In this document: positions 63,101-64,000 of the stretch, piece after piece
Layout: the number at the start of each line of letters is the position of its first letter
Position numbering within the stretch: the stretch's first letter is position 1
Assembly (NCBI GenBank): GCA_002989075.1
Contig: PSQN01000005.1
Location: forward strand, 310,001-374,000
Direction: 5' to 3'
DNA from: Arthonia radiata
Taxonomy: Eukaryota; Ascomycota; Arthoniomycetes; Arthoniales; Arthoniaceae
DNA: 64,000 nt
The notes under the pieces: generated by a model
Told to the model about the DNA's origin: nothing
Databases searched by the model: none
Seen by the model: the letters and a program-made list of their open reading frames with translations, nothing else
Translations under genes and position numbers: made by a program

Positions 63101-64000
63101 TGATGACACTGGCATCGTGAAGCTCAACCAGTTGCTGAAAGCTTTGCAGAATGGGAATGTGCGCGTTAGTAATATGCTTGGGAAGTTGATGCCACTTCCG
63201 AATGGAAAGCTGTGTGGACTCATCACATATGCGTCCAAAGCCTTGCGGTGTTTCTGCATTGTTGTGGAGATTTAGTAATGACATGAAGGATTGGAAGAAC
63301 ATGCGCCGAGGAGTCGGCGCGTCAGCCACACTCTTAACCACCGCATTGAGCTGCTTAAGCTGGTCGGGGGTATTCCAACGGTCAAACTGTCGCCATACTG
63401 AGTCCAGATAGAGATCGTTAAGATTATCCACCTTGGCAAAATCGCTGAGTATGTCCCATTGCTGAAGTTTCTGAGCGCAAATCACCCAGTGATCCTCCCA
63501 CAACATATATTCACCTTGTGAGAAGGGCGACTCGCCAGTCCTAGCTTTCAGAGTCGCGCTTTCAAAAGTACGCTGTGCCTTGTCCCAGTTGCCAATTTGC
63601 TCATATGATAGGGCGGTGTTTGTAGTAAGAAACTGACTGCGTCGTCTCCAGAGTCCGTAAAAGAGGTCCTCTTCCTGAAGGTCGGCATAGAGGACTGCGA
63701 GAGCGTCAAGATTGCTCTCGCGAACGGCGGTTGTATCTATGAGAGGATCGATAGCATTTGACTCCATGAAAGTCAGGCCAGTAAACCAAGCGTTGTAAGT
63801 GCGAGCAATGAATTTGACAAGATGGTGCGGAATCGCGATACGCGGGTTTTCGCATCGAGCAACGCCTTCGACAAGCGCTTGTGGACAATTGGGTCGCTTG
63901 TCAATTTGTCTGGCGTGCCAGTCTCTTGTGAGTAGCGAGATCATCTCTTTTTTCATCTCGTTTTGTTCTTCTTTGACAAGGCAGGACCAGAATATTGGGA
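60123..64000 (-). CDS. TRA1: SAGA/NuA4 subunit Tra1, C-terminal part (runs off the edge)
   Basis: The last 1290 or so codons of a protein of about 3800 residues; the frame stays open to the right end of the window, so the start lies outside. Visible: the FAT helical repeats (WHARQIDKRPNCPQALVEGV through ALYYHLRTSRDDFQQIRKQQ), a Gln/Ser-rich linker of about 100 residues, then the PI3K-like domain (YLLHSDKNTDFVRIERFLPD, ICFRKIKIRGHDGSVHSFLI, FWLFRRQAAYQLACHTFMTF) and a FATC-like end (LALMDGGWMGWL). As known for Tra1/TRRAP, the kinase catalytic Asp and DFG elements are missing, so this is a pseudokinase scaffold that binds activators. The final W-M-G-W-L differs slightly from the common W-M-P-W/Y form. 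Nuclear coactivator of histone acetyltransferase complexes. Confidence 0.95.
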   Translation of the reverse strand, partial: PIFWSCLVKEEQNEMKKEMISLLTRDWHARQIDKRPNCPQALVEGVARCENPRIAIPHHLVKFIARTYNAWFTGLTFMESNAIDPLIDTTAVRESNLDALAVLYADLQEEDLFYGLWRRRSQFLTTNTALSYEQIGNWDKAQRTFESATLKARTGESPFSQGEYMLWEDHWVICAQKLQQWDILSDFAKVDNLNDLYLDSVWRQFDRWNTPDQLKQLNAVVKSVADAPTPRRMFFQSFMSLLNLHNNAETPQGFGRICDESTQLSIRKWHQLPKHITNAHIPILQSFQQLVELHDASVISQSLNQTTANNLDQKAPELKLLLGTWRDRLPNFWDDINTWQDLVTWRRHIFQLINDKYLSLVPQQQNNASGNSFAYRGYHETAWTINKFAHVARKHQLAEVCIQQLSTIYTLPNIEIQEAFLKLREQAKCHYHNPSELQIGLEVINNTNLNYFGNPQKAEFYTLKGMFLARQNQTNEANEAFSSALGFELKLAKAWVEWGRYNEQLYRENPSDMSKATSALSCYLEAAGTHKNAKSRKSLSRVLWLLSLDNQEGAIAKTFEDYKGDTPIWYWITFIPQLLVSTSKPEARIVRGILMKIAKQYPQALYYHLRTSRDDFQQIRKQQEAKQQKTQGARATQSSPSASNQNLPSSRPGTAEGTTDVNATQQSLNGNENTGDTKMQLDGPSQGQDSQKQEGTSQPQPADTVKTEQQDQSQAEQQQSTTPKQPWEYIEEITSTLKTGFPLLALSMETMVDQISRQLKASPDEEAYRLIVALFNDALNYISRAPKQYVAGSKLPPQTEANLVRFADSILPPHIRGPFEADFVNEVPDIPTYITKLRKWRDRFEEKLDRRARSTNLESAGPHLVEFKFYKFDEVEVPGQYLLHSDKNTDFVRIERFLPDIDLVRVSGICFRKIKIRGHDGSVHSFLIQHPTPRTCRREERMTQMFRFFNDVLNRRKETRRRKLQFTLPVMVPLTPAIRMIEDDSSSITLQTIYEDHCRKRRLIREDPALHAASRLRELAAQNPTQDAVQSVRLQVFEHIQRTMVPDNLLLQHFQATHPSFDDFWLFRRQAAYQLACHTFMTFVLFVKDRTPSRINFSRATGNVWGAEMTPSMSPSKPVFANGDAVQVRLTPNLQTLMGPVALEGIFTASVLVIAKALSEPYGNLPPEQAAPGGQQNGDVKPATNGAGPTPSAQAQQSKNLHDTKLGPLLSLFVRDEVSFWHTHNHKANPGRESLREYVEQNSQLVVKRAIALAKPASGPLPANQTVVDLVSKSVQPRNLALMDGGWMGWL

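Overview
The window is ordinary nuclear DNA from a filamentous ascomycete, most likely a Pezizomycotina fungus of the Dothideomycetes type (inferred from protein style; not provable without a search). The evidence is short GT-AG introns (about 47 to 300 bp, many with CTAAC/CTGAC-like branch sites 10-20 bp before the acceptor), compact genes on both strands, and fungal hallmark families: DUF1996 and LCCL membrane/secreted proteins, a PTH11-like rhodopsin-domain gene, a fungal PSI-domain protein, a Lig4-like DNA ligase, and SAGA subunit Tra1. I saw no rRNA, tRNA, CRISPR array, transposon or virus-like element.

Layout. 0-12 kb: anaphase-promoting-complex subunit Cdc23/Apc8 (-), a two-exon membrane-anchored orphan (-), a Yar1-like ankyrin protein (+), a DUF1295/steroid-reductase-like membrane enzyme (-), a large Lig4-like ATP-dependent DNA ligase (+), and farnesyl diphosphate synthase Erg20 (-). 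12-24 kb is accessory: an orphan gene, a decayed PTH11-like receptor, a 2.3-kb gene-empty stretch, an MFS sugar porter whose C-terminus is frameshifted, a five-exon TauD-type dioxygenase, a PF17111-like orphan, and a PSI-domain protein. 24-49 kb is a dense housekeeping block: TFIIH helicase Ssl2/XPB, secreted DUF1996 protein, LCCL membrane protein, aromatic-type aminotransferase, ribosomal protein L4, a proline/glutamine-rich orphan, a YjbQ-family protein, complex I zinc subunit (NDUFS6 type), exosome cofactor Mpp6, M16 metalloprotease Ste23, and cytosolic glutamyl-tRNA synthetase Gus1. 49-57 kb is again gene-poor and accessory: an orphan, two paralogous small secreted cysteine proteins, an unidentified ORF and another orphan. 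The window closes with a seven-exon cytochrome P450 (+) and the 3' part of TRA1 (-), which runs off the right edge.

Functional links are those of general cell biology (cell cycle, transcription, translation, sterol precursor supply, respiration), not an operon-like system. No biosynthetic gene cluster is evident: the P450, TauD enzyme and transporter lack a backbone synthase. The most interesting items are the pair of related small secreted proteins, the 93-residue acid-free N-terminal extension of Ste23 suggesting dual targeting, the divergent ligase, and two decaying or damaged membrane-protein genes. Exon coordinates were derived by hand from splice signals, frame continuity and family expectations; they are predictions.
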